From positions 26,911,822-26,962,821 of the forward strand of contig CM022671.1 in the NCBI GenBank assembly GCA_012295275.1: 51,000 nt of DNA, in the 5' to 3' direction. The notes under the pieces were generated by a model. That model was not told the origin of the DNA and searched no databases. It worked only from the letters and a program-made list of their open reading frames with translations. Source of the DNA: Chrysomallon squamiferum. Lineage: Eukaryota > Mollusca > Gastropoda > Neomphalida > Peltospiridae. Made by a program: the position numbers and the translations under genes. How positions within the stretch are numbered: the stretch's first letter is position 1; every line of letters starts with the position of its first letter. Positions 1-11,270 of this stretch are shown here, in pieces.

Positions 1-151
1 TAACTGAAAACTTTTTTGTACTAAGACTGTTCTTCTTTACTACATCATGCACATGTGCATTGTTAACTGTAAATGTTCTTCCCTTTTTGCTGAAGTTAAA
101 TATTTGCAAAAGTGTAAATTTGTTCTTAAACTCAGTATTTGTATTTTATAG

Positions 152-3100
152 CAATGAATTTTGGAAGTGAACAGTTTCTCAGAAGGAAAAGATCTTTGAT
201 GAAAGTTAATTACTACATTGAACTGCTGATGGTGTTGGATTATTCAGTTTACCAAAAGTAATTTGTTTTTATTTTGTCTTCAGAAAAAGTTCACAAGTAG
301 TTTTCATAAACTATTTATCAATCTGAATGAAACTTTTACATATTTAAATGTATCAAGTGTAACTTATAAATTAACATTTCAATAAAATATTAAACATTCA
401 AAATTTACACTAGTGTACATGCAGAGTTAAGTAAATGCTAATATTTATATAGGCCAAATTGTAACCAAAGTTAGATCTAGAAATATCATTCAGATATCTT
501 GCTGAACAGTGATATGCATTTTTATTTCAGCTGGTTCAATAAACAAAATGGAACATTAGAAGAAAAAGATAAATTAGCAGTGAAAAAGATGAGGGAATAT
601 TTTTCTCATTATGTTAATGGAGTAAGTTTTGCTTTTCCAAACGTACTCTAGCACAGAATTTATTATTGCATGAAATTTTGGTCAGTTTTGCTTTAAAATC
701 TTCAGGCCAAAATTAATTGGACAGTGTGGATCATGTTTTCATTATTTTAACAAAATGATTAAATGCAATGCCAGTTTCATTCTGTATGGTCAGTGAAGTG
801 ACCTGAAGCTCAGCTGGGCAGTGGATCAAAGGATATTTGTGGTTTGTTGGACTGTTTAGCCAGTATCTAAAGCTTTGCCTCATGCATTTCGTACAGTTCC
901 TTGCTACCTGTTGTTTTGAAGCAATAGGCTTAATTAGAAAAGTACAGAATTTTATATTGAGATAAGTATTAAATTTGTAAATTTTTATCATAAAATGTTT
1001 TTATTCATACTGGCATATATATATATATATATAATATAGTATTTTAATTTCTGCACCATTTTAGCACTGGTAAAACAAATAGCTAGAATAAACCTTTTCA
1101 AATGTTTTCAGATTGATTTGAGATTCAGAAGTATAGATGATGCTGAAATGGCATTTTTTATTAAACTGGCTGGTTACATAATTTGTAAGGTAATTTTATT
1201 TCATTTCTGGAATTTGTCAAACATTCAAGATGGTCTATTTATATGATTAAGGCACATTTCATTAAAAATGTAAAAAGGTGATTAAATTTGTTATGCTTGT
1301 ATACATTCTGAAAATGTTAACAATTTAATGTTGAAATCAGATGTTCATTAATATAAGCATTTTAAGTAAAACTTGTAAAATTGATAAACTTTCTGACTTA
1401 GGTATAAAATTTGTTTTTGATCAAACTGAAATTCTTCTGAACTTGATGTATTTCTCATTTTGATGTTAATACATGTTTGATAAAATTTCATTTTGAAAAG
1501 TCGTACATTAATTGTTAAAACTGTAACAGTTTTACATTTAAAATAGACTAATGAATCTTCACCATGGACCATGAATAACAGGGGACCTGTGATTGCTGGA
1601 AAATATGGCCGCCAGGACCGACATTCTGTTAGTCTTAGCATCCTGAAGGATTTCAGAGCCTGGCACAGAAATGCCACAGAAGAGAAGAAACTACCGGAAC
1701 ATGATCACGCCATGCTGTGGACAATGTATGTGTATTGGATGATTTAAATTTTTCACCATTGATGCATGGTTAAGCCAATCCTCCAGGATGTAACAGCTTA
1801 ATCTTGATGGTGTAACTTTACTGAAGTCTATTACTGGATAAGTTAACCATTGTTGTAGAATTTTGTTGTAAACTTGAAATATCTGCACTTTATCATACCC
1901 TTTTATATATATATAAAAAAATGTTATCATAATTTGTGGATTCATTTTAAAATGTTTATTTTTTTTCTGAAATGACACAACTGACAAATAATAAAAATGT
2001 ATTGCTGAACATTTTGCCTAATACATTATAGTGCATCAGACATGTCAGAATTGACATTTTGTGGTCAGGTACATTTACTTTAAGTGCATTTTACTACTAA
2101 CCAAAAAATGTTACACCTGGGTTTATGTTGTAGGTAACATTTGGAATTCAATTTTGGCAGATTGTATTTGAACATTCAGCCTTTTCATGTTTGTTTTTCA
2201 CTCTTTTAACATTTTCAGAGATGACCTGGCAGATGGAGATTTTACTGGTGTTGCAGGTAGGAATCAGTTTCTGAAATCTGCCTTCAGATTTTTAATTTCC
2301 ATTTTAATGAAAACTAGCAAGCAAGAAGTGTTTGACATTTAAATAATAAACAGCCAAAAGGAATAGAATTTGCTGTGCAAATTGGTCCTCATGAGCTGTG
2401 TATCAGTTTTAATATAAAAATCTCAACTTCATTATCAAAAGCATCTTATGGGCTTTTACAACATATAGGGGAAAAAACATTTCAACTAATTGATATCTCT
2501 TAACAGAAGCAGAATTCCTTAATCACTGTAACATAATCAATCATGGTTTTGGCATTTAATACTTGCAGGTTATGCTTATGTCAGTGGTGTTTGCACCTCA
2601 TCAATGGTTTCTGTGGTGGAAGAACATGGAGCATTTTCAAGCATAGGAATAGCAGCACATGAACTGGGCCACAAGTAACTGTTACATATTCCAGATATTT
2701 AAGTTGCCCTTCTCAGATTGTTTAAATAAGATTTAAATTGGTTTTAAATGTTTAAAATTGTGGGTTGTTAATCCTACTCACAGAACACTCAGATTTATAT
2801 AACTGTATCAGAGGGCATGGTAAGTTCTTTCCTGATAAAATATAAAGATTTTTTATAACTGTTATTCCACCAATAGTTAATTAATAATATAAATTTTATT
2901 TTTATGAAATAATGAACCTTTCAATAAATCAGTGAGAAAATGTTAACAAACTGTTGCAGTAAAAAGTTTACATTTCATTATGCTCAGTTTAGCTTTCCAC
3001 TTGGTAAATTCACCACCTCACATTAAGTCACATTGAAATTTCTCTACATTTTTATTTTGAACTGTTGCTTGGTCATTTGAAAGGCTATCATGTTTGTGGT

Positions 3101-3334
3101 ATAAAATTTGGTTTTCTCATTTGATATTTATTATCCTAGGTAAAAATGTTGTTACAAATTATTTTAATTCATTAGTTTGGGAGCTGGCCATGATGTAGGA
3201 GATGTTTGTCCTTCCAAACACCAGTTCATCATGTCACCATCAAGTGGTGCTGTTCCAACAGATGCAGAGAATCCGTGGAAGTTTTCTAATTGTTCTGTTG
3301 AAGACTTCAGAATCCTGATGAATAACCTCAACAA
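152..3334 (+). other. Propeptide junction and M12B catalytic domain exons
   Basis: Seven exons encode the furin-like site and the protease core. The first begins with the tail of the propeptide, then RRKR, then YYIELLMVLDYSVYQ, the usual first strand of reprolysins. Middle exons carry HDHAMLWT and GYAYVSGVC, both typical landmarks ahead of the zinc site. The zinc motif is split by an intron: HELGH is on 2569-2674 and LGAGHD on 3176-3334. All three His ligands and the catalytic Glu are present, so the enzyme is predicted to be active. Confidence 0.9.
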
Positions 3335-6300
3335 GTAAGATGAAAAATATTATAAACAGATGAATATTTCTTTTTCAGGCTTCCTATTTAATATAGAAAC
3401 ATTAATATACAAAATTACTTCTGATTTTAAAATAAGAAAATTGTGATAATTGATAAAATGATTTCTCCTCTATATTTGTGAAAACTCTTGGATACACTGC
3501 AATCGAACTTAAGAAAACCAAACATTTAATAGAAATTTACATTCATTGTACTTCACAATTAAGCATATCACTGGACATTGAGGCTCTTCGTTCATTACAA
3601 AATTATAAGATGGTGTTCTTCTTCAGAACATTGGAGCTGTTTTGTATTTCTCAGATTTTCTTAATTTCAGCAAAGATAAGAACTGTCTACTTGATAAGTC
3701 TACACACACTGATCCAGATTTTGAGACCCACATTTCTCTGCTTCCTGGTCAGCTGTATGGTGTGGATGAGCAGTGTGCCTTGCTTTACCAGGAAGGATCA
3801 AAACAGTGCAAATTTGTAAGTTACTCATGTCTTTCTGATCATTTCATCCATAATGATCTATTTTCATAAATTTCTTTAGTATGTCTTCATAACTTAATGC
3901 TAGATGTATATTTATGTAGAAATATTTTCAGTGTAGAATTTTTGTAAGTGCAAAATGTTCTATTTCAGAGTAGTACTATATACATTTGAGTATTGTGTAG
4001 TAAGAAGGTAGAATTAACTCATTGACATAATGTTCAACAAGTTGGTTTTACTCTACTACCCATGTTTAAAAATGTCATTTTAGGCTTACATTTGGAACAA
4101 TCTACACTGTTAAAGGAATAAAATATTTTAGTTGTAAGGAAACTTTAATCTAGGGACAGGGTTACTAAATGATGTAAATGTTTCTTAATGTAGAGTTCAA
4201 TACCTGAGGAAGAAATTTGTCAGAAGTTGTGGTGCACATCAACAAAGAGTAATTTCTGTTACAGTGGATCTGCAGCAGCTATGGGTACATCATGTGGCAA
4301 AGAAAAGGTGACTTAACTATTCTGAACCTTAAACTGTTTTTCTGAAGGTGTTAGGGTATATTAATAAATTGGGAATATTTTTGAAAATGATTCAGATTTG
4401 TCCAATTTTAGCATTTTCCAAGTTCAGTAATTATACTTAAGTGAAATGTTTTTAAAAGTTAAAGCTAAATATCTGAAAATGAATTAGAATCATCTTTAAC
4501 CAAAAGTTAATTCATTGAAAGACTGATGTTCTGAAAAACTTGTATTTTAAGAACTACTGACCCTCATAGTAATGATTTCAATGTCTTAATCTCATTTACA
4601 GTGGTGCATAAGAGGTGCCTGCATTAATATATCAGAAACAAGTAAGTTTGTCATGTTTATAAAATACTCTTATTTAGTTGAATGGAATGTGTCAGCATAT
4701 ATCTATTAACATGAAACAACCAATTTAAAAATAAAAAGGAAAGAAGCAAGCAATTTAAAGTTGGCAGTGGAAGTACCTTGTTTCAAAGCTTTTTTTTTTT
4801 TTTTTAGCTATTGGTCTGCTACAGTAAAATCAATTTTACAATGTTTTTAATTATTTTGTAGATCAGACTGAAATACCAACTGTTGAACCAGTGACAACAT
4901 TCAAGCCTGAAACCACCCAGTTATTTACACCAACACCTACAACCACATCACCCATTACAACATCAATATCGGCGTCTGTCAGCGTAGTGAAACCTGAATT
5001 CACCACAGTACCTACCACCAACACTGTGGTCCACACCTCTACCTTGTCACAGGTCATGACTACAACAGTGTTGCCTACAACAGCATTGCAGTCATCTTCT
5101 CAAACTATTTCAGTAATTAATCCAACATCTACTGCAGTGTTTCAGTCTAGTTTAACTTTTGAATCCACTTCTGCTTTTACGTCCAATGCTACATTATTTG
5201 AATCCAGTTCTTCGATGTCAGAAACTGTTTCAACAACCAGTCCTACCTCTACTTCAGTTTCTGAAATTAGTTCATCAATTAATCCTACTTCTACTGTGAT
5301 ATCCAAACCATCTTCAACTATGCAACCCACATCTACTTCAGTATTTGAACCCTCTTCAACTGTGATGGTCAAAACTACTTCAGCAGTTGAATCCAATTCT
5401 ACAACAGCATTTAAAACCACTTCAATATTTAGTGCAGAATCCACATCAGTGATCAGTCCTGGAAGCACAACGTTCAGTGGTCAAACTTCCCCAACTCACA
5501 AACCCGTAACAGCAACACCGTTTGAGACTAATTTGTTTACATCATTTGAACCTTTCTCAACACCATCCTCTACAGCATTCAAACATCCAGCAACTACATC
5601 TTTCAATATTGAGACATCAACATTTGAATTTGCGACATCTTCATATCCCACTACAGCTGCAACAAATACATTCTACCCTAAAACAACGGTTTTCTTCCCA
5701 GAGGTCTCTCGCACCAGTTTCAAATCATTGTCTGTCATCACTACACCATATGAACAGGAATACAGTACACATTTTGAACACGTTACCACCACGTGGTTCC
5801 CAACATCCTCAACATGGTCTGAACAGGCTTCAAAAGTCCCAGAAGTTGCGACAACCAGCACCAAACAGGCCACTACCTCAAGCCCAGTGAAACCAACTCA
5901 AGTGTGCACAGACAGTACGTTCTGTTCTACTCATGACAAGAAATTTTTGTCACTGATTTGCCGTCACAGTTTAGGAGCAGCAATGTGTTGTCAAGCTTGT
6001 AAAAAACTCAATGGTTCAGGTAAACATTTTTGAGAAAGTTTGGATAAAAAATAAAAAAATTAAGATGGATAATTTCAGTAAAATAAAATGCATGTCTGTA
6101 ATTTTAATATCAAATATTGAATTCTGTAAATTTTACATCGTTTTTCAATTTTTTATTGCTTATATCATCAGAATATTTTATGAACTTTAAAAATTATTTC
6201 GTCTGATTAAATTAATTTTTTTGAATTCCAGGCATATCTAGTCTTGATTAAAAATAAATCAAAAGTTGAATTAGTAATAAAATAACCTGGGAAATATTTG

Positions 6301-6719
6301 TAAATGTTTTTAAAATTTTTTTCAGAAATACAGTGTACAGACAAATCTTGGTATTGTCGCTATCTGAGGAAATCTCACTGCTACAAGAAAAGTTACGTAA
6401 CAAACTGCTGTGAAACGTGCAAAAAACACGGAGTGGAAGACACAGGTGAGACTAAAATCCAACCCACTTCAAGAGCTGAGCAAACGTTTATTTTGAATAC
6501 ATCAAAATTCAACGTCGATTTTTCTGGGCGAAGTTGGTCCCTCAAGTTGAGGGACATAATCGCTTGTTATTTGATTTGCATAAATTTTGACAGGTCCATT
6601 TCAATTTCTTCTATATTTTTATTTTGAACGTTATCATACTTAACTTTTATAGCAAGTTCCAATAACTCTTTCAGCCCAGTTTTAAAACGAATTGTCTCCC
6701 TTGTTTTTGCAAATTCAGG

Positions 6720-6754
<35 letters not shown>

Positions 6755-8111
6755 CGAAGAATGAAAACAAACGGTCTCCATTAAATGATTAACAGTGAAT
6801 CATCATACAAATTAAAAATTACTAAATTCTGGACTGTAATTCCATTCAAATTTTAACTGTATTTTAACATAATGGAAAAGAAATGTTAATTACATTTGCA
6901 GGTGAAAAATCTTGTACTGACTCACAGCAGTGTCGATATACAAGTCGGTACAGGTGTTACTCCAGCTACATACAGAAAAAGTGCTGTGAGATGTGTGAAA
7001 AGAACAAAGTGGACATCCCAGGTAAAACCTAGAAATGTTTGATTTCACGATGCTCAATAACTGGGTAATGTGTACAGACAAAATGTAGAATTTCGTTTCT
7101 TGGATGATGTATAGAAAGCAAACAGTTCGAGAACCCAGTAGTGTTTTATCAAGTATCCATGTATCTTCAAGATACTGACAGTATTTTTGACTTTGTACAA
7201 TACAAAAAGTACAGTTCCACACTTTATTAAAAAAGAGTAAATTTAAAATGTGTAATTTTGAAATTTCTAAACATTTTCAAACTTAAAGTGTGTATTTTTA
7301 TTCCAGAAGGCGTAGAAATGAATCTAGTTATATTTTAAAGATATATTTTGGCTTTGTGTGATGATTGTTAATGCATTCCAGGTTGTGAATATGGTGATAA
7401 GAAGTCGTACTGCAGGAGAATCACAACACACTCAAAGTACAGATGTTACAAAGAAGAAAATCAGTGCTGTGAAACGTGTGTTAATTATGTCGATGATTAT
7501 GCCCATCCTAGTAAGTACACAGATTAACACTGTTATTGGTGTGAACATAGTGATTAAAATGAGGTTATAAAACTGAATTTAAATATTTTTCAAAATTTCA
7601 TTCTGCCCAAGCAAGAACTTGATTTTCTCTCTATATATTCTACCTGACAAACTGTGAGTGCGCGTGTGCGTGCGCATAGTGAAGCTTCAGTTCATTAAAA
7701 AAAATTCTAAATTATATGGTACAAATCTTTTATATACTTGTTTGTATCTCTTCAGAGAACAGAATTTTTTTTATTATTTTTATTCATCAAACCTAATGGC
7801 AGCGTTTGTATCATCTTTCCAAACTACAGGTGCATACAAAGACTAGCTAATGGCAGCGTGCGAATAACATATTACTACTTCATATTTTTCAAAATCTAAT
7901 TTGATCTGTTCAAATATTAACTGATTTCAAAATGATTGATTTTTTTTTATTAAATTTTTTTATTTTTTCAGAATGCAAATATGGCAATAGCTGGCGTTCA
8001 AATAAATGTGAGAGAATGTTCAGTAAACACAACAAAGACACACACAAGTTCTGTTCCATTAGCTACTACCGGACGAAATGTTGTAAAATCTGTGGATATT
8101 ACCTAAAATAA
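152..8111 (+). CDS. ADAMTS/reprolysin-like secreted zinc metalloprotease with mucin-like region and five PLAC-like modules (5' partial)
   Basis: Exons read from splice sites and frame: 152-257, 531-621, 1112-1189, 1547-1725, 2219-2256, 2569-2674, 3176-3334, 3671-3815, 4194-4307, 4602-4641, 4862-6019, 6326-6445, 6902-7021, 7382-7510, 7972-8111. All junctions are GT-AG and in phase, giving 906 residues in the window. Signal peptide and most of the propeptide lie upstream. Window residues 10-13 are RRKR, a furin-type site expected between propeptide and protease. Residues 194-205 read HELGHNLGAGHD, the HExxHxxGxxHD zinc site of M12B proteases, and FIMSP (216-220) is the Met-turn. Residues ~285-352 contain LPGQLYGVDEQC, CQKLWC and WCIRGAC, matching the ADAMTS disintegrin-like region. 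A Thr/Ser/Pro-rich stretch follows, then five six-Cys modules. The family cleaves extracellular matrix or secreted proteins. I see no thrombospondin type-1 repeat. A salivary or venom role, known for some mollusc M12B proteases, cannot be judged from sequence. Confidence 0.9.
4862..6019 (+). other. Single 1,158-bp exon encoding a Thr/Ser/Pro-rich mucin-like linker plus the first PLAC-like module
   Basis: The exon gives ~385 residues dominated by Thr, Ser and Pro, with few charged residues, as in heavily O-glycosylated linkers. Part of it is an imperfect tandem repeat: PTSTAVF, PTSTSVS, PTSTVIS and PTSTSVF recur between about 5120 and 5360, each followed by an SS-containing stretch. The last ~45 codons change character and form a cysteine module starting VCTDSTFC and ending CCQACKK. 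The exon ends in phase 1 at a GTAAAC donor. It sits where ADAMTS proteins normally carry their first thrombospondin repeat and spacer. Confidence 0.88.
5911..8111 (+). other. Five tandem PLAC-like six-cysteine modules
   Basis: The modules follow C-x(5-9)-C-x(7-14)-C-x(6-8)-CC-x2-C. They are at the end of exon 4862-6019 and on exons 6326-6445, 6902-7021, 7382-7510 and 7972-8111. Modules 2 and 3 are most alike (C-x5/6-C-x7-C-x8-CC-x2-C); module 1 has a longer second loop; modules 4 and 5 start CEYG and CKYG and have longer loops. The CC-x2-C ending matches the PLAC domain, which usually occurs once at the C-terminus of ADAMTS and papilin-type proteins; ShKT domains have a different CxxC arrangement. 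All four introns between modules are phase 1, so each inner exon can be duplicated or lost without breaking the frame. Confidence 0.8.
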
Positions 8112-8182
8112 CTTTACATGATGAGCATTAAATAACTGAGCTAGCGCTCTGAATTCTGTTGTTAATACATGAATGTTAAACT

Positions 8183-8203
8183 ATTAAATTTTGGAGAAAT
8201 AAA
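8183..8203 (+). terminator. Probable polyadenylation signals of the metalloprotease gene
   Basis: ATTAAA at 8183-8188 and AATAAA at 8198-8203 lie 70-90 bases after the stop codon at 8109-8111. They are the first good poly(A) hexamers in the 3' UTR. A short 3' UTR of about 100-120 bases is inferred. Confidence 0.6.
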
Positions 8204-8886
8204 AAACGGTATATAAATGAAAAAAGATGTTTGAAATGTCATTCGAGAGTAAGCTTTCGTAAGAGAGGATCGCAGCAGTGGTAAAAATGTGGAAGGGCGA
8301 TAACTCGTGCAAAATCAGCAACAGGATTTCTTTCTCGTGGTCAAAATCATGAATGTCTTCCACCACCCCTCCCATCAAAAAAAAAAAAAAAAATGAAGAA
8401 ACAAGAAAAATGAAAATGATACCGACATCAAATAACTGACCTTCTTTATTTACGATTTTGTTGTGAGGCAATTGAACAAAGTATAGGTGAAAATACACAA
8501 TTTCCATTGTTAAATCAAGTGTGTAGTTTCATATCGAATCTTTTTCCCGAGGAAAAATATCTAAATTTTTCCTGAAGGTAATTTATGGTTTAAAATAGCT
8601 CATACCTAATCGGATCACAAGATCAATAGAGTATATTTACTTTTATGGAATATTATTTCTACCCTCGGGCAGCTGACGTCAGGTCAAATGGATCTGGACT
8701 TCCTTAAATCTCGGAGAATTTCAAACATACATTAAATTTCACGTCAGATCTACATTTAGCTAATTATTTTACCGCTAACAAAAATAACTAGTGATTCAGA
8801 CGCATTGACACCAAAGAATAATAGCTTGATATGTACTGGATGCATGTCCTGGCATAGAACACATGACTTAAATAATGTAGAGAAAC

Positions 8887-8952
8887 ATAATCTTAATACT
8901 ATATAATGTGTATTTTAATACTATATAATGTGTATTTTAATACTATATAAGT
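8887..8952. repeat. Short tandem repeat, ~22-bp unit, three copies
   Basis: The unit TTAATACTATATAATGTGTA recurs head-to-tail, with the third copy truncated after TATATAAGTG. It is AT-rich and in no gene. Confidence 0.8.
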
Positions 8953-9178
8953 GTAATGAGAAACCTATAATGAAATGTTAGATTGAAAATCTGGATTCTT
9001 CACTGAGCGGATATTTCTTTTTCTCTTTAATAAAATCTGCCGATTCTATACCATATGAGGTTGTCATTCTTGATGTCATTCGCCTCTTACATTGAACTAG
9101 ACCCGCCCCTGAACAGCCTCTCGACTGAACAGTTTTCGACTGGTGTTTGTTACTGACAAGTTAATAAGATGATAATAC

Positions 9179-9209
<31 letters not shown>

Positions 9210-10697
9210 CAAAAAAACCTTAAAAACCAATTCCACTTTAGTTTTCGAAATGAAAGGTGGGGGGGGGGGCAAAAAAAAAGTCATTTGATATAAAACATTG
9301 GAAGCAAGAACGACAAAGCCAATTGTAACTGGCAAACCGATCATGCATACGTTGGTGTCACAAACGAATGCTTCTTTGACAGCTTTATTCATAGAACACT
9401 GCCGTTGTCTGGGTCGAAGCACGGCCAGACATCCCTGATTTTCCAGTTCCTGCCATGATCGGACAATAAATATAATGGGGCCTGTCATTGAAAGCAATGT
9501 CATTTAGAAACGGGATTAAGGGATTAGTCGATTTCTTTATTTGAAAGCTAGTAGGTTAGAACGTACAATTAGAAACCAGGCCAGGAATCGATCAGTTGCG
9601 TAATGGAAAATGGAAAACAACCAATGATAACGAAATCAGCTTGGGCTCGGTTGTTAGAACGCAGATCAGAAGGGTGTTAGGCTGCAAGATTAATCTTCTG
9701 TTTTTCCACTGAATTGAAAATCCATGGTATGTACTGTCCTCTCTAGTGGGAGGCTGCATTTTAATACGGGATAGTTCGTAACGATAACGTGTTTTCAGTC
9801 GAATTATAGTAATTATACAAGATGAATATAATACATGATAATTGCAACTACTAAAATGTTTTGAGTTGTCATTAAAATATATTTTTCAATCTTTTGTAGA
9901 TACTTTGATTTTTTTTCAACTGCAATTTAAAAAAAATAATAATAATAATAATAATAATAAATTAAAAATTTAATAATAAAGCTGCAGTTTAAAAATAATG
10001 GAATTATATTTTAATCAAAGAACAAATAAACAAAAAAGTTAATTAGCAGTAGAGTATGTTTAAAATGTGACTAGCTCGAGATCAAAGCTATTCATAATGC
10101 ATCACTGATGAATGCAGACTTCAGGCGGCGCTGAGGAACACAAAATGGATCCACACTAAGATGTATGAAACAACTGAGCAGACGAAAAAGTAGCACCATC
10201 ATTTACGTTAAAACTAACAGAAGAGATTAATATCTGAAAACTATAATGACGTACTTTTTTTTTATTTATTTTTTTTTTTTTTAATTCTTGTTATAATAAT
10301 AATAATAATAATAATAATAATTAATTAATTAATTAATTAAGGTTGGAATTGTTTGATAACAGTTTTATGCAAAAGTTTAGAGGAAAAATTTGAATTTCCC
10401 TTCTCACGATCATCAAATTAATTCAAAACTTAACTTTAGTTTATCGAATTAAAATTGTACAAATTCACGTTGGCTCAAAACTGATTTGGGAATTTCCCTC
10501 GTTTTTCACAAAAAAAGTGCAACCTATTCTACTTTTTATGTATAAAACATCCGTATCCGTCTTTTTTAGGCAACATTAAAGTTACTGTCATTATTTTTTT
10601 TTACCGTTGTTTTTTAAATCATTGAAAACAGTATAACATTGTTGTTCTTTACAGAGAAACAGAGAAAGCTTTGGTATGGAAATAATTCCTGTCTCAT

Positions 10698-10701
<4 letters not shown>

Positions 10702-10769
<68 letters not shown>
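10702..10769. repeat. Poly(A) followed by (AAT)n
   Basis: About 32 A residues run directly into a dozen AAT units. This could be the tail of an old retrotransposed copy, but no recognisable body or target-site duplication is visible. Confidence 0.85.
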
Positions 10770-10770
<1 letters not shown>

Positions 10771-11171
10771 CATATAAATAATGAAATCCACGCCCCACAT
10801 CCTGTATGACATTACATTATCTCTGTCTCAGTAAACATTACTGCAAGTTTTCCCGGGAATTTCACAATTCTAACTAAACCAGGACGTTTTGGGTCTAAAA
10901 TTCGAAATTACCCTCGGTGACGAAAAGGTTACAGTTAATCAGTGGAAAATTTCTGCAAACGTGTTTTGAATACTAATATGGATGTGTTTCATGCTTATCT
11001 ATAAATATACATTTGTATACAATGTAAGTGTCCGTCTGTGTGTGTGTGTGTGTATTTGTTAAGTGTATGTGCGTATGTTTGTGTGTGTGTGAACATGCAG
11101 CATATATAAATATATGTTTATAAATCATCTTTCTCAATTCTCCCATCTGTCTCTGTCCCTCTCTTTAGCCG

Positions 11172-11179
11172 CACACACA

Positions 11180-11268
<89 letters not shown>
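11172..11268. repeat. (CA)n dinucleotide repeat
   Basis: An almost pure CA tract of ~97 bases with one interruption near its start. It creates spurious open frames (poly Thr-His, poly Val-Cys) on both strands. Confidence 0.95.

Positions 11269-11270
<2 letters not shown>

Noticed and set aside
4863-5873. Minus-strand frames opposite the mucin-like exon
   Set aside because: Shadows of the Thr/Ser codons on the + strand, where splice sites and phase support the coding strand.
10702-10769. Poly(A)-(AAT)n as the tail of a recent retrocopy
   Set aside because: No recognisable body, gene remnant or target-site duplication is visible next to it.
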